Positions 7,823 to 18,544 of a stretch of DNA of 64,000 bases are shown piece after piece. Origin of the DNA: CAVSJJ01 sp963728395 (GTDB taxonomy: Bacteria > Actinomycetota > Actinomycetes > Actinomycetales > Dermatophilaceae). Every line of letters begins with the position of its first letter. Within the stretch, counting starts at the first letter, position 1. The DNA lies in NCBI GenBank assembly GCA_963728395.1, contig CAVSJJ010000008.1:1-64000 (forward strand). Direction: 5' to 3'. The translations under genes were made by a program, and so were the position numbers. The notes beneath the pieces are model-generated. The model did no database searches. It was not told the origin of the DNA and worked only from the letters and a program-made list of their open reading frames with translations.

Positions 7823-9154
7823 GTGACGAGCCGATGGGAACCCGAGCGCAGGCTTGCTCTGGTTGCGGCGCTGGCACAAAGAAACGGCGCGGACAGCGAA
7901 TCCCTGATGGACGCCTACGGGCTCGGAGTGGCCTACCGCCGCCCGCCGGGATCGAGCAGCAAGAAGGCCCGCATCAATGCGGCCCTCCACGAAGCTGAGC
8001 GGCGGGGCACCATCGACACGGTTCTCGACGCTGTGGCTGCGTACCTGGGACAAGACGAGCACGGAACGGCAGCCGCGTCACCGACGCCGAGCGCTATGCC
8101 CGCTCCCGCGACCGCCGAGCAGAAGCAGCTCCTACAAGTCGTCTGGGACCTGTTCTACCGGCACAACAGTTGGCCGACGTTTGCGGCGGTGGACGCACTC
8201 GCTGACCAAAGGCACGGACTGGACGCCATCGATGTGGCGCAGGCGATGCCAGAAGGGCTGCTCCAACCGCCCGACATACGGTCCGTGCAGCAGGAGCAGG
8301 AGATCCGGCTGACGTTGGCCGGTGCCGCAGCTTGCGAGGGGAGTTCCGAAGAGCTGGCCGCGTTCCTTGCCGCGGTACAGCAGGCTACCGACCTCGAACG
8401 AGAGCCGCGCGTCGGCTCCTCGGCACCGGTGCTCAGCAGCGCGGCATTGCGCCGTAATGACAAGCTTCCCGCCGCAGGGCGCGATGACATTGTCAGACGC
8501 GCCGGTGCCCTGCTCGGGGTCGAACCGTGGGGGTGGTCCAGCGCCACGAATGCCGACGGTGACGAGTGGACGTTCACCATCTCCCGCGACGTTCGACGCC
8601 TACGCGAGGTGTCCACCCTTGGGGACTACTGGCACCGCATGCACCATCACCAGCCGAACTCAGAGCGGGACCGGCCCACCCCGGAGGAACCCATCATGGC
8701 TACGCCCAAGACGATCTTTCTCGTCCACGGTCACGATGACGCGCGGCACGAGGTCCGACGCTTCCTCGAACGCGTCGTCACCGACGCCGACATTGTGATG
8801 CTCGACGAGCAGGTCAACCGCGGCCGGACCATCATTGAGAAGTTTGAGAGCTTCAGCCAGGGCGCCTCGGTCGCCGTTGTCCTCCTGACCCCCGATGACT
8901 TTGGCAGGGCAGTCAACGGCGATGGCGTCGACCAGCTCCGCGCGCGACAGAATGTTGTGTTCGAGCTTGGGTATTTCGTCGGCAGGCTGGGCCGTGACCG
9001 CGTGATCGTCCTGAAGAAGGGCGACATCGAAGAGCCATCAGACGTCGGGTCCGTCGTATACATCCCCTACCCCGGCGGCGACTGGAAGCTCAAGGTCCTC
9101 CGCGAGCTGAAGGAACACTTCCCTGTTGATGCGAACGCGGCGGTGACCTCGTGA
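7823..9154 (+). CDS. Cap12/Pycsar-type TIR-domain protein with N-terminal helical sensor-like region (probable phage defence)
   Basis: The 443-residue protein has three parts. Residues 1-75 are helical with a Ser/Lys-containing turn (RRPPGSSSKKARINAAL). Residues about 95-190 look like a winged-helix module also seen in other actinobacterial TIR proteins (YRHNSWPTFAAVDAL, RLTLAGAAACEG). Residues about 292-440 form a clear TIR-like nucleotide-binding domain of the CAP12/PycTIR type: FLVHGHDDA, GRTIIEKFE, VVLLTPDDFG, RARQNVVFELGYFVGRLGR, ELKEH. Domains of this type cleave NAD+ in CBASS and Pycsar immunity. No cyclase gene is nearby, so sensing may lie in its own N-terminus. It is followed after 75 bases by a small winged-helix-like gene and then a type III R-M locus. 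Confidence 0.8.
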   Translation: MTSRWEPERRLALVAALAQRNGADSESLMDAYGLGVAYRRPPGSSSKKARINAALHEAERRGTIDTVLDAVAAYLGQDEHGTAAASPTPSAMPAPATAEQKQLLQVVWDLFYRHNSWPTFAAVDALADQRHGLDAIDVAQAMPEGLLQPPDIRSVQQEQEIRLTLAGAAACEGSSEELAAFLAAVQQATDLEREPRVGSSAPVLSSAALRRNDKLPAAGRDDIVRRAGALLGVEPWGWSSATNADGDEWTFTISRDVRRLREVSTLGDYWHRMHHHQPNSERDRPTPEEPIMATPKTIFLVHGHDDARHEVRRFLERVVTDADIVMLDEQVNRGRTIIEKFESFSQGASVAVVLLTPDDFGRAVNGDGVDQLRARQNVVFELGYFVGRLGRDRVIVLKKGDIEEPSDVGSVVYIPYPGGDWKLKVLRELKEHFPVDANAAVTS

Positions 9155-9229
9155 CCCCCTCACAGTCTTTGCACGCGGCGGCACAGCTCACAGGGCGGAT
9201 GGCCCACGGCGGCCAGGATGGAGAAGGCG

Positions 9230-9676
9230 ATGTCTGAGCGGCTCCCGGAACGGTTCACCACCAAGAACCTTCCCCTGCTGGTGGCGATCGCCCACGAACT
9301 TGAGAAGGGCGAGAGCAGCGTCCACCCAGGACCGCTCGCACCCGGCTTGAGCCTTGAGACGCAGGAGGCAATCAACCTCACCTCGGAACTGCGCCGCACC
9401 GGATACGTAGAGGCTCGAGAGGTGCCAGGTGACGGCCGAATCATGTCGATCCACGTACTGGCCCTGACTGAGCGCGGCCTGCGGACGGTGGGGTTGTGGC
9501 CGTCGGCCGATGCCAACCAGCTGCTCCTGGACGCAATCAGCCAAGTCATCGGGGCAACCTCCGATGAGGAGGAGAAGAGCAAACTGCGCAAGGTAGCCGA
9601 AGTCGTCGGCCACATGGGTCAGTCCGTGGTCACCGACTTGGCCGTTGCGTACGGACGCCAACTCGCCGGCCTGTGA
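9230..9676 (+). CDS. Small protein, possible winged-helix partner of the TIR gene
   Basis: About 148 residues, not assigned to a named family. It begins MSERLPERFTTKNLPLL and contains a helix-turn-helix-like run ETQEAINLTSELRRTGYVEA. A beta-wing-like turn follows, then VLALTERGLRTVGLWPS, a pattern common in small actinobacterial regulators. The C-terminal third is helical (SDEEEKSKLRKVAEVVGHMG). I chose the ATG at 9230 because GGAGAAGG precedes it; the ATG at 9218 has a poorly spaced site. It is co-oriented with the TIR gene 75 bases upstream and convergent with the restriction locus, which suggests co-transcription with the TIR gene. Confidence 0.6.
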   Translation: MSERLPERFTTKNLPLLVAIAHELEKGESSVHPGPLAPGLSLETQEAINLTSELRRTGYVEAREVPGDGRIMSIHVLALTERGLRTVGLWPSADANQLLLDAISQVIGATSDEEEKSKLRKVAEVVGHMGQSVVTDLAVAYGRQLAGL

Positions 9677-9688
9677 GGCTGCAGCTTG

Positions 9689-9829
9689 TCAAACTGCTAG
9701 CGGACGCACGCCGTCGATCTCGACCCAGCACTCGCGCACGGCCGCCGGCGCGACGCGCGACAGCCGAGTTCGAGCTTGTTCTTGTGTCAGCTCGAACTCA
9801 CGACCGTCGAGTCGAATACGAACGCCCAT
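9689..9829 (-). CDS. Small 46-residue protein downstream of res
   Basis: An ATG at 9829, six bases after the res stop, opens a 46-codon frame. It starts MGVRIRLDGREFELT and ends VEIDGVRPLAV. The pattern of a short strand, a helix and a W-V-E-I-DG strand resembles the first half of small conserved proteins found beside restriction genes in actinobacteria. Those normally continue for another 20-40 residues, so this copy may be shortened. Its tight spacing to res and its intact frame beside a heavily frameshifted gene favour it being real. Confidence 0.5.
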   Translation of the reverse strand: MGVRIRLDGREFELTQEQARTRLSRVAPAAVRECWVEIDGVRPLAV

Positions 9830-9835
9830 GATGTG

Positions 9836-12646
9836 TCAGGCCCCGTCCTTCCAGTCCTCTTCGACGCGGAGCCCAGCGCCACTCGTCGTGAAGTAGTAGT
9901 CGACCCTCCCGGCCGGCGCGACGGCGAAGTGTCGGCGCGCGAAGCGGATGCGCATGGCTTCGTCCCAGTCGAGATCGTCGAGGTTGAGCGTGCCCTTGGT
10001 CTCGCGCACCAGGTAGAGCTGCTCGACGCCATCCTTGTCGTAGAGGATCGCCCAGTCGGGCGAGTACTCCCCTACGGGCGTGCGGACGCGGAAACGGCGC
10101 GGCAGCTTGGTGAAGAGCTTGACGTGGTCGGTGTTGTTCTCCAGGTACCGCGCGAAGTCACGCTCGACTTTGCTGTCGTGAATGACGTAGTCGAAGAGGT
10201 TCAGCCCGCCAGCCGGAGCCGGATCGACGCCGTTCTCGGGCTCGCGGCCTCCACGCAGCGCCGGCTTGGTCTTGTCCTCGGCTTCGAGGAAGACGACCTC
10301 GGCGTTCCACCAGTCCTCCTCCGGGTCCGCCTCGTACCCGATGTGATTGACCATCTCTTCGATCGTCACCGTGCGAATCGCGAAGGCGACGATGCGTGCC
10401 CAACGTTCCGGGTCGTCGATCGCGCGCGCCTGCAGGTCGCCCGGGATAGCAGCGATGATCGCCGCGACGGTCGGCCGGGTGAGCTGCAGCGGGAACTTGG
10501 TTGCGAGCAGCTGGTCCTCGACCAGACGGACGATGTCCGGCAGACGCTGACCGACGATGGTGACCGACGTGCCCGCGCTCTCGGCAACTTCGACGTCCTC
10601 GGTGACAACCTTGCCCTCGTCGTCGTAGCGGAGCTCGGCGGACTGGATGACGTTGGTGCGCGCTGGCGATGAACCTGATGTCGTCGAGGTGCTCCGACCC
10701 GGCGACCGCGGCAGGCAGCACGCTCGGGTCAAGCGAGACGCGGTATCGCGCCTTGTAGCGAATCCGGCTCCACAGCTCTTTGAACTCAGGGCTCTCGTAC
10801 TTGTCCTTGCGTCGCTTGACGGTGACCCGGTCGTCCTCGTTCTCCGGCTCCGGCCCGCCGCCACCTCTCGCCAGCGGCCACGTACTCGCGGTTCAGGCCG
10901 TCGCGGAACTCTTGGAAGGTCTCGTCGACCACGAGCGTCAGGCGGCAGACCGTCGGATCAGTGACGCGCGTGCCCGACTCGTCGACCGGCAGGCGCAGAC
11001 CGCGGCCGATCTGCTGGCGACGCTCGACCTCCGAGCCCGTCTGGCGCAGGAAGCCGACCTGGAAGACGTTTGGGTTGTCCCAGCCCTCTTTGAGGGCCGA
11101 GTGGGAGAAGATGAAGGCCCGCGGGTTGTCCTTGGTGAGGATCTTCTCCTTGTTCTCGATGATCTCCTCGTATGCGCGCGCCTGCTCTTCCTGAGCCTTG
11201 GCGGACGCTGCCGACGGAGTCCTTGTAGATGCCCGTCTTGGTCGACGGGAAGTAGTGAACGCGAAGCGTGGCCGGGTCCGGGCAGTCAGCTCGGATCATG
11301 GCCAGCCCGCGCCCACTCCTCCCGGAAGAGCTGGTCGAACAGTCCGGGCAGCACGGGCGCCGGCTGACCGTCGACCGGCCAGTAGTCCGCCACGTGCTCG
11401 ACGAAGAAGAGCGAGAGCACCTTCACGTCGCGACCCGTCGCATCGATCTGCTTCTGGCGGTCGAGATGGGCACGAATCGTGTGGCGAAGCTGGTCCTGCC
11501 AGATCGCCAGTCCGATCGACGCCCGTCTCTTCGCCGACCCGCACTACCAGGCCGTTCTCGAAGACGACGCGGTCGGGCTTGCGCTCAAACCGATCGACCA
11601 CCATGCCGCGGTACTGGTCGAGCCCCTTGGAGACTCGTCGTACAGATCCGAGCCGTTCTGCAGCACCGCCGTCATGCGCTTGCGTGCCCGCTGCTGCCGT
11701 CGACGTCGATCATGACCTCGGCGAAGAGTCGCTTGTGACTTGGCTGCGGATCTTGTTGACCCGCAGATACGGCTTGCCGGAGTCGCCGGCGACGATGCCC
11801 TTGACGGACACGCGCTTGACCAGGCCCAGCTCGGTGGCCGCCTTCGGGCCGAGGCGATGCACGAGGTTGAACTTCTCGCGTGCGTGGCGCTGTAGCGCAG
11901 CGCGACCAGGGGGTTGAGCGTGGCGATGGCCTTGCTTGCGCAGGTCGGTCTTGCAATGTTCTGCGGCTCGTCGATGATCACGACCGGGCTGACGTTGCGC
12001 GATCGACGGCCATGCCGCTGCCCGAGTCGCCCCAGAGCTGCGGCTGCTCGGCCTCCTGGTAGACGACGATGCGTGTCCGGCTTGTCGATGGCCTGGACGC
12101 TGGCCACCAGGAACTGCACCGTGCTGAGGGCTCGAGGAAGTCGTCGAGCGCCGGCCCCTCACCGAGCACACCCCAGCGGTACGGGCAGCGATGGGAACTT
12201 GGCCCGGAAGTGCTCCTCGGTCTGCTCGAAGGTCTTGACGACGCCGGCGCGGATCGCGACCGAGTGAACGAGGATGACGAACTTGCGCAGGCCATGGGCC
12301 TCGGCGAGCTGCAGCGCGGTCGCGATGTAGACGTAGGTCTTGCCGGTTCCGGTCTCCATCTCGACCGAGAAGTTCGGGAAAGTCGCGCGTCTCGGCCTCG
12401 CTGAGTTCGTCCGCCTCGAGCAGCTACAAGGTCGCTCTGCTTGCTCCACGCCGTCTTCGCGCTCGGTCACCTCGCCAGGCTGTCGGTCAGCGTCTGACGG
12501 TCGAGCCGGAAGCCGGCATGGCCAGTCGCACCGGGCGCCTGACCGACGAGGCCGCCGAGCGGTGGCGTCAGCGCGCCCTCGAAGAGGTCAGTGACCGCTG
12601 CGATAGCGGCCGCCTGGTGCGGCTGATCCTCAAAGCGAAACTTCAC
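9836..12646 (-). pseudogene. res: Type III restriction endonuclease subunit Res, disrupted by many frameshifts
   Basis: From a GTG at 12646 the reverse strand gives KFRFEDQPHQAAAIAAVTDLF, a typical Res start. METGTGKTYVYIATALQLAE (Walker A) follows, then VVIIDEPQNI (the DEPQ-type Walker B of type III Res) and ALRYSATHAR (motif III). The last 260 codons are clean and contain the PD-(D/E)xK nuclease: SPDWAILY followed by LVRETKG. The span equals about 936 residues, normal for the family. Between 10.6 and 12.6 kb the frame changes every 50-200 bases, with more than ten shifts, yet conserved motifs are intact. It overlaps the mod stop by 17 bases. Res would cleave DNA when Mod finds unmodified sites. 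Confidence 0.8.
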
Positions 12647-14622
12647 GAGCCACCCGCTCCAGGAGCACCAGGTTCGTCTGCAGCCGCGGCGCCAGCGTCA
12701 GCGTGGTTGCGTCATCGACCTTGTCGCCGCGCAGGATCAGCGTGTCGTCGTCCTTGAGACCGAGCTCGTCGGCCGTGTCCAGCGTGAAGGCGTCCAGCGA
12801 GACGAACAGGCGGCCCGAGTCGCTCGCCGATCGGCCTGGAGCGAACTCGTGGACGGTGACGCCGTCGACGTCGTGCGTGGTCACGCGGGCATCGAGCTGG
12901 GTGCCGGTCGACTTGAGCACGACCTCCCAGGCGACGGCCAGCGTCGATCGGCACCGTCGACCACCGGCGACTCCTGGACATTGGTCGAGCGCATGCTGCA
13001 CGTACGTCTCGCCGGTCATGCCCTCCGTCGCCACGATCGGCTGCTCGATGATCAGGTTGGTCGTCGCGGTGCGGAAGATGCGGAAGCCGAGCGCTAGTCG
13101 TCGCCGATGCTGTCTTCGCCGCGCGCGCGCAGACGCTCGGCCGTGATCTCGAAGATCGTCTTGTAGCCCGTCGGCACGGGCGTTCTTGCCGAACTCTCGG
13201 AGTCGTCCGGCTTCTCGGGCACCTGGACAAGCACCCAGCGGCGGTGACTGCCGTCCGCCCGGTTCTGCTCCCAGACAGCCTGGCCAGTGGAGCCAGAGCC
13301 GGCGAAGAAGTCGATGATGAGGTCGCCGTCGTCCGGTCATGCGAGTGAAAGAGGCGTGCCGAGAACGTCGGTGTCCTTCGGGTAGTCGAAGACTTCTGCG
13401 CCCATGAGATCCGCGAGGGCCTTGGACGCTGCACGCCGGTCACGGTAGAAGACCGAGGCCGGCGCCCAGGTCCTCGTGCTCATGGAGATAGGACTTGAGC
13501 TGGAGTCGCTTGGCCCTCCTTCTCCGGGTAGACGAGTCGCTCGCTCGGCGTCGAGCTGCTCCATCTTCTCTCGGCTCGTAGCGCCCAACCGTTCGGCATG
13601 GGGTTCGTAGCCCTTGAAGTTGAACACGAGGTTCGGTCGAGGGTTCGGGCTGCGCAGAGTCGTCTGGGAAGTACAGGCCCCGCTCGTCGACATGGTTGTA
13701 GTGCTCGTGCGCCTTCGACGGGTGCTCATCCGGGAGCTCCTGATACCAGTCCATGCAGCGCCTTGGTGCATGCCGCGTAGTCCGTGCCATGCTGTTGCCC
13801 GCAGCTCTTCGTACCTTCGCGTAGATCGGCTCAAGGCCATCTTGCGCTCACGCCACCGGATGTCGTTGCTCCTTGAGGAAGTGCGACGATCTCGGGCGTA
13901 GACGAGGATGTAGTCGTGGCCCACTGAGTCCGCCTGGCGTCATCCTTTCGGCCGCCGTTCCAGGTCAAGCGTGTCGACGAAGTTGGCTGCGCCGAACACA
14001 GCGTCGAGCAGAAGCCGCAGGTGGTGCACCTCGTTGTCGTCGATCGAGACGAGGATGACACCGTCGCGTCGGAGCAGGTGGCGAGCCACTGCGAGGCGCG
14101 GAAAGAGCATCGAGAGCCACGGGGCGTGCTTCTTGCCGGCCTTCTCGAGCTTGCTGGTCAGTACGTTGCCCTGCTCGTCGACCTGGCCCTCGCCTGGAGG
14201 TAGTCGCTCTCCGGCACGGAGTAGTCGTCGTTGTAGGTGAAGGTCTCGCCAGTGTTGTACGGCGGGTCGATGTAGATGAGCTTGGCAGCGCCGCTGTAGC
14301 CGGCCTTGAGCAGCTTGAGCACCTGAAGGTTGTCGCCCTCGATCAGGACGTCGCGGGCGGTCTCCCAGTTCAAGGACGCGTCCGGATCGGGCACCAGGGT
14401 CGCAGTCGTCGCCGCGCGCGCGTCCAGCCGAGCCTGCTCGATCCCGGGCCAGGTGAAGGAGAAGGACGCGCCACTCTGATCCGTCTGGCCGAGCGCGTCG
14501 AGCAACAAGCCCGCGTCGAGAACACCATCGGGGAAGGCTGCAGGCACCAGGTCAGCGAGCCGAGCCAACAGCTCGGCCTGCTCGTCGCCGGTCGATCCCG
14601 GCACCTGGGACAGCTCAGTCAT
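12630..14622 (-). pseudogene. mod: Type III DNA methyltransferase subunit Mod (beta-class N6-adenine), disrupted by frameshifts
   Basis: The ATG at 14622 opens MTELSQVPGSTGDEQAELL. ARDVLIEGDNLQVLKLL and the catalytic motif IV DPPYNTGETF follow near residue 135. After several shifts the motif I loop DFFAGSGSTGQAVWEQN is readable around 13.3 kb, downstream of motif IV as expected for beta-class enzymes. The C-terminal part (TTNLIIEQPIVATEGMTGE to the stop) is in one frame from 13.1 kb. Length equals about 663 residues. At least six frameshifts lie between 13.0 and 14.2 kb. The stop codon overlaps the res start, so the two form an operon. The target specificity is unknown. Confidence 0.8.
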
Positions 14623-14922
14623 GACACAACCTCTCGAATGATCTCCGGGGTCCGAGGAAGCTGATGAGCGCCCTCAAGGACTGGCTCAGAACCCTACCGA
14701 CGGGAGCGGACAGTTCGTGTCAGACCGTCCTGATGGCCGGCTCGCGGAAGCCCAACATGCAGCGATACACCAGGGCCTGTTCTGCTTGGAGGACCACACG
14801 GAGAATCGTCTTGGCTCAGCGGCTTTCAGGAGCCACGCGGAGCCCGCGTCACAGTGGGCGGGAGTGCATCACCTCTGCGACCTCCCTCCGCCACTGAGCC
14901 GGGAGTGCCGCGCCGTGGTTCG
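14623..14922. other. Gap between mod and the relaxase, no gene seen
   Basis: No coding pattern or structured repeat stands out. It probably contains the mod promoter and the junction at which the relaxase gene lost its 3' part. Confidence 0.45.
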
Positions 14923-17919
14923 TCACAGCTCAAGGTCGTGGCGTGCTGAGGATGGCCCTAGGGACGGTAGCTCGGGTCGCTGCGTTGGGCCACGGGAGGG
15001 GCCGAAGGGCTGTGGGGCCGGACGCCCGAGTGGCTCTCGAGCCGCTTGCCCTGGCCCGCCGAGAACCTGTCTACCCCATTCCTGGGCGAGCACGGTGGAT
15101 GCGGACCGGTCGACCCCGTCGCGGGCCAGGACCTCGAGGAGGACGTCGCGGGGTTCGGTCTCGGGCTGGTCGTCGTGGCCGGAGTCGGGGTCGGGGTCGG
15201 GGCTGGTGTCGACATAGAGGTGTTGCCCTGCACTCCGCGGGAGGCCATGACGTAGAGCGTCTCCCGGGTCGTCGGTGGGCGAGACGTAGGCGTGGGCGCG
15301 GTCGACGGTGCGGCCCTGGGCGCGTTGTGCGGTGGTGGCGTAGCCGAGCTCGACGTGCTGCGGCGACGTATGCCGCGGGCAGCCGGACCGGCGCTCCGCC
15401 GCTGGGGCGTTGGACGGTCATGGCTGCCGTCATCGCTGGTGGTCGAGGACGTCCAGCGGTCGCCGTTCTTGACAACCCGCCGGGCGCGGCGAGGCGTCGG
15501 TCGTTGCGGCGGGTGACGATGACGTCGCCGACGCCGGCGGTGGTGCCGTCGGCGAGCCGGACGCCCTCGGCGGTCGGACGTCGCCGGCGCGGATGCGGTC
15601 GGCTTGGGCGCGGCGGTTGAGGTCGAGGACGGTCTCGGTGTCGGCGGCGATCATCAGCGAGGTCAAGCCCGGCTCGGTGTCGCGTGCGCCATGCCTCGTA
15701 GAGCAGGTCGAGCATCGACTCCCGGTCGCCGCCTTCGACCCGGCCGTGGGCGATGTACTCGTCGACCACCGCGGGGTCGCCGTCGCGGAGCCGGACCGAT
15801 GCGTCGCGTTCCCAGGGGTGGGCGAACCGGCGGATCTCGTGCAGGGTGGCGACGTCGTCGCGGTCGTGGGCGAGGAGGTGGAAGGCGCCGCCGGCGCTGA
15901 CCGGGGAGAGCTGGGCCCAGTCCCCCACGAGGAGCACCTTCGCCCCGGCCTGCTGGGCGTGGGTGGTGATGGTGTCGAGGTCGAGGGTGCCGGCCATGGA
16001 GGCCTCGTCGACGATGACGAGCTGCCCGGGCCGGAGCTGCCAGCGGTCGATCTCGGCCGCCACGGACCGGGCCTGCTGGAGCAGGCGGCGGGTGGTCAGG
16101 GTCGGGCTGGCCCGCAGCAGCCGGGCGCTCAGAGCGTCGAGGGTGGCCTGGCGTTCGGCCTGGCGGTGTTGTTCGGTGAGCCACTTGGCGGTGTTCTCGG
16201 TCGGGATCCCGACCGCGTCGGCGAGGACCTCCGCGGCGGCGGCGGACGGGGCGAGCCCGACCACCGAGCCCGGCCCGTGGTGGGCCTCCCAGGCGGCGCG
16301 GACCCCGGCCATCGCGGTGGACTTCCCGCTGCCGGCGGGCCCGACCAGGACGTCGAGCGGCCGCCCCGAGGTCACCACCTGGACGACGGCGGCGGCCTGG
16401 TCGGCCGACAGCACCCGCCCGGTCTCATCCAGCGGCGCGGCGCACGCGGCCTGGGCGACGGCGCGGGTCGACGCCCGGGGCCGTCGGTGGCGGCGGCCGG
16501 CGTCGACGAGCCGGGTTTCGGCGTCGAGGATCTCGAGTCGTGGAGTAGACCTCGCTGTCCCGGGGCCGCAGCCGGGACGTCCCGTCCGGGCGCCGCAACC
16601 GCTCCGGGCAGCACCTCGACGTCGGGTGGGGTGAGCCGCAGCGCCTGCCCCATCGCCAGGTCGGTCACCCGCTCCGCGACCGCGATCCGCTCGGCCGGTC
16701 CGGCGAACCGGACCCCGTGCAGCTGGCGCAGCGCCTCGGCATACACGTTGGGTCGGGTGAACGTGGCCCGGTGCCCGGCGACGACCGCCGAGAGCGAGGC
16801 TCGGGCGACCTCGGCGAGCATCTCGTCGGCCGATCACGTCGGACCGCAGCGGCGGCACGGGCGTTGCGGCTCGGCCAGCCCGGCCACCCACGTCGGTCTG
16901 CTCGGTCCCGATGAACGGCTCGGCCCGCGCGCGCCACCCCGCGACCAGCTCGGCCAGCGGCTTGATGTTCTTCTCGGGGCGGGTCTCGAGGGTGGCCTGC
17001 TGCCGCATCCGGATGACCTCCCGCGCGGTCGGCTGTCGGCCGTGGGAGGCGACGAACTCGGCGACCATGACGTCCTTGGCCTGCTCGATCACCGACGAGC
17101 GTTGGGAGAACTCGTCCATCAGCGCCTGCGGCACCCCGGCCACCTCCCACTTCGGCACCGGCGAGTGGGCCCGCTCCCGCGGCTCCCACCCCCACCCCAG
17201 GGCCTCGGTCAGGCAGTCCGACAGCACCCCCTGGTACAGCTCCGACAGCCCGACCGTCCACCGGAACAGGGCCTTGGAGTCGATGGTGCGCCACACCCCG
17301 TCGAGGGTCTGGACCCGGTTCATCACCACGACGTGGGTGTGCAGCTGCGGGTCCCCGGCGCGGGAGTCCCAGTGGTCGAACGCGGCCGCGACCACCCCGC
17401 GCACGTCCTCCTGCACCGCGCCGCCCTTCCCGGACCGGGAGGCGAACACCCGCTCCTCGGCGTACTCGATCACCAGCTCGCAGGGCCCGCCGGTGCGCGG
17501 CATGGATGACCTCCCGGGTGGCGGGGTCGGCCAGCGCCCACGCCACCGACACCGACTTCGGCGCGCTGAAGGTCAGGTCGAACCCGGCCACCGGCCGCCG
17601 CGGCCTCCCCTGCCCGTCCCGGTCGGCGTATGCGGTGTGCCCGCCGACCGGGGAGCGGCCGAGCTGGGCGCCGGTGACCGGGTCCTGGAGCATCCCGAGC
17701 ATCCGCCACAGATGCTCCTCGCGTGACCTGGGTGCCTTCGGGGATGCCGCGGCCGCCGTCCAGGCCGGCCAGGCCGGAGCCGAGGAACCAGCCCGGCGGC
17801 GTCCCCGTCGCCGCGTAGTAGGCGGTCAGGCCGGAGGCGCCGCGGGCGGCGTCGCCGCGGGCGACCGAGGACATCAGGTACCGGTAGCCGGCGCCCAGGG
17901 TCATCCGCCGGATCGACAT
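14923..17919 (-). pseudogene. MobF (TrwC/TraA-type) conjugative relaxase-helicase, frameshifted and C-terminally shortened
   Basis: The start MSIRRMTLGAGYRYLMSSV is typical of TrwC-like relaxases. PVAGFDLTFSAPKSVSVAWAL and the metal-binding DPQLHTHVVVMNRVQ (HxH) complete the nickase domain. A RecD-like helicase follows, with VLVGPAGSGKSTAMAGVR (Walker A), LVIVDEASMAG (Walker B) and LLVGDWAQLSPVSAGGAFH. A late block PRDVLLEVLARDGVDRSAST precedes a stop at 14923. Actinobacterial homologues usually continue several hundred residues beyond it, so the 3' end seems lost. At least five frameshifts occur. The gene shows that this region derives from a conjugative or mobilizable element, but it is unlikely to work as it stands. 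Confidence 0.8.
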
Positions 17920-18151
17920 CGTCACCGCCACCACACCCGTCCACTCGAGCCTGCTCGCGGCCGGTCAAGGGCTGCCGCGGGGGCACCATCGCGGGCCACC
18001 ACGGAACCGAGGTGCCAGACGTGTGAAGCGAGGGAGAGGGGTGGGAGCTGGGGGCTGGCGGGGATCGGGGCCGGGGCGGTGGCGGCGGAGGTCGAGGGCG
18101 GCCGGGGGTGAGGTGGCGAGGGCCAGGGGTCGGGAGGAGCCTGGGAGGGGT

Positions 18152-18433
18152 CTAGGACGGGTGGGCGGGTCGGAGGAACCTGGCGGGCAGCCTGGTCTGG
18201 ACGGTCGTGGAGCTGGAGCCTTCGGTGACGACGTAGACGACGAGGGCGGACCAGCCGTCGTCGGCGTGGCGCCACTCGACGATGACGCCGGGCCACGGCC
18301 CGGGATGGTCGGGCGGGCCGTCGACCCAGCAGTGGCGGGTCTGGGTGCGGCGCGGCGGCGGGTCGTCGGGCGCTGGGTCGACCGGGCGGTCCCGCAGGGG
18401 GATGCCGCGTCGGTGCCCCATCCCGCCGGCCAT
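18152..18433 (-). CDS. Small protein upstream of the relaxase gene
   Basis: A 93-residue protein starting MAGGMGHRRGIPLRDRP. Its core is RHCWVDGPPDHPGPWPGVIVEWRHADDGWSALVVYVV, which looks like a compact beta-rich fold, and it ends TRLPARFLRPAHPS. I do not recognise a named family. It is transcribed in the same direction as the relaxase, 230 bases upstream, a place often held by small accessory genes of actinobacterial conjugative elements. It is intact, unlike the relaxase. Confidence 0.6.
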   Translation of the reverse strand: MAGGMGHRRGIPLRDRPVDPAPDDPPPRRTQTRHCWVDGPPDHPGPWPGVIVEWRHADDGWSALVVYVVTEGSSSTTVQTRLPARFLRPAHPS

Positions 18434-18544
18434 GCCGCCAGTATGACCCCGATATCGAACGTGTGTTCGAGGAGTGCAGTCGCATGGTGACCCGCCCGGC
18501 GCGTGAGTCCCGGCGACCACCCCCGATGACCAAGGAGACGAACC

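Noticed and set aside
7823..9676. Full CBASS or Pycsar operon around the TIR gene
   Set aside because: No nucleotidyltransferase/cyclase, E1/E2 or JAB-like gene is present within 7 kb on either side.
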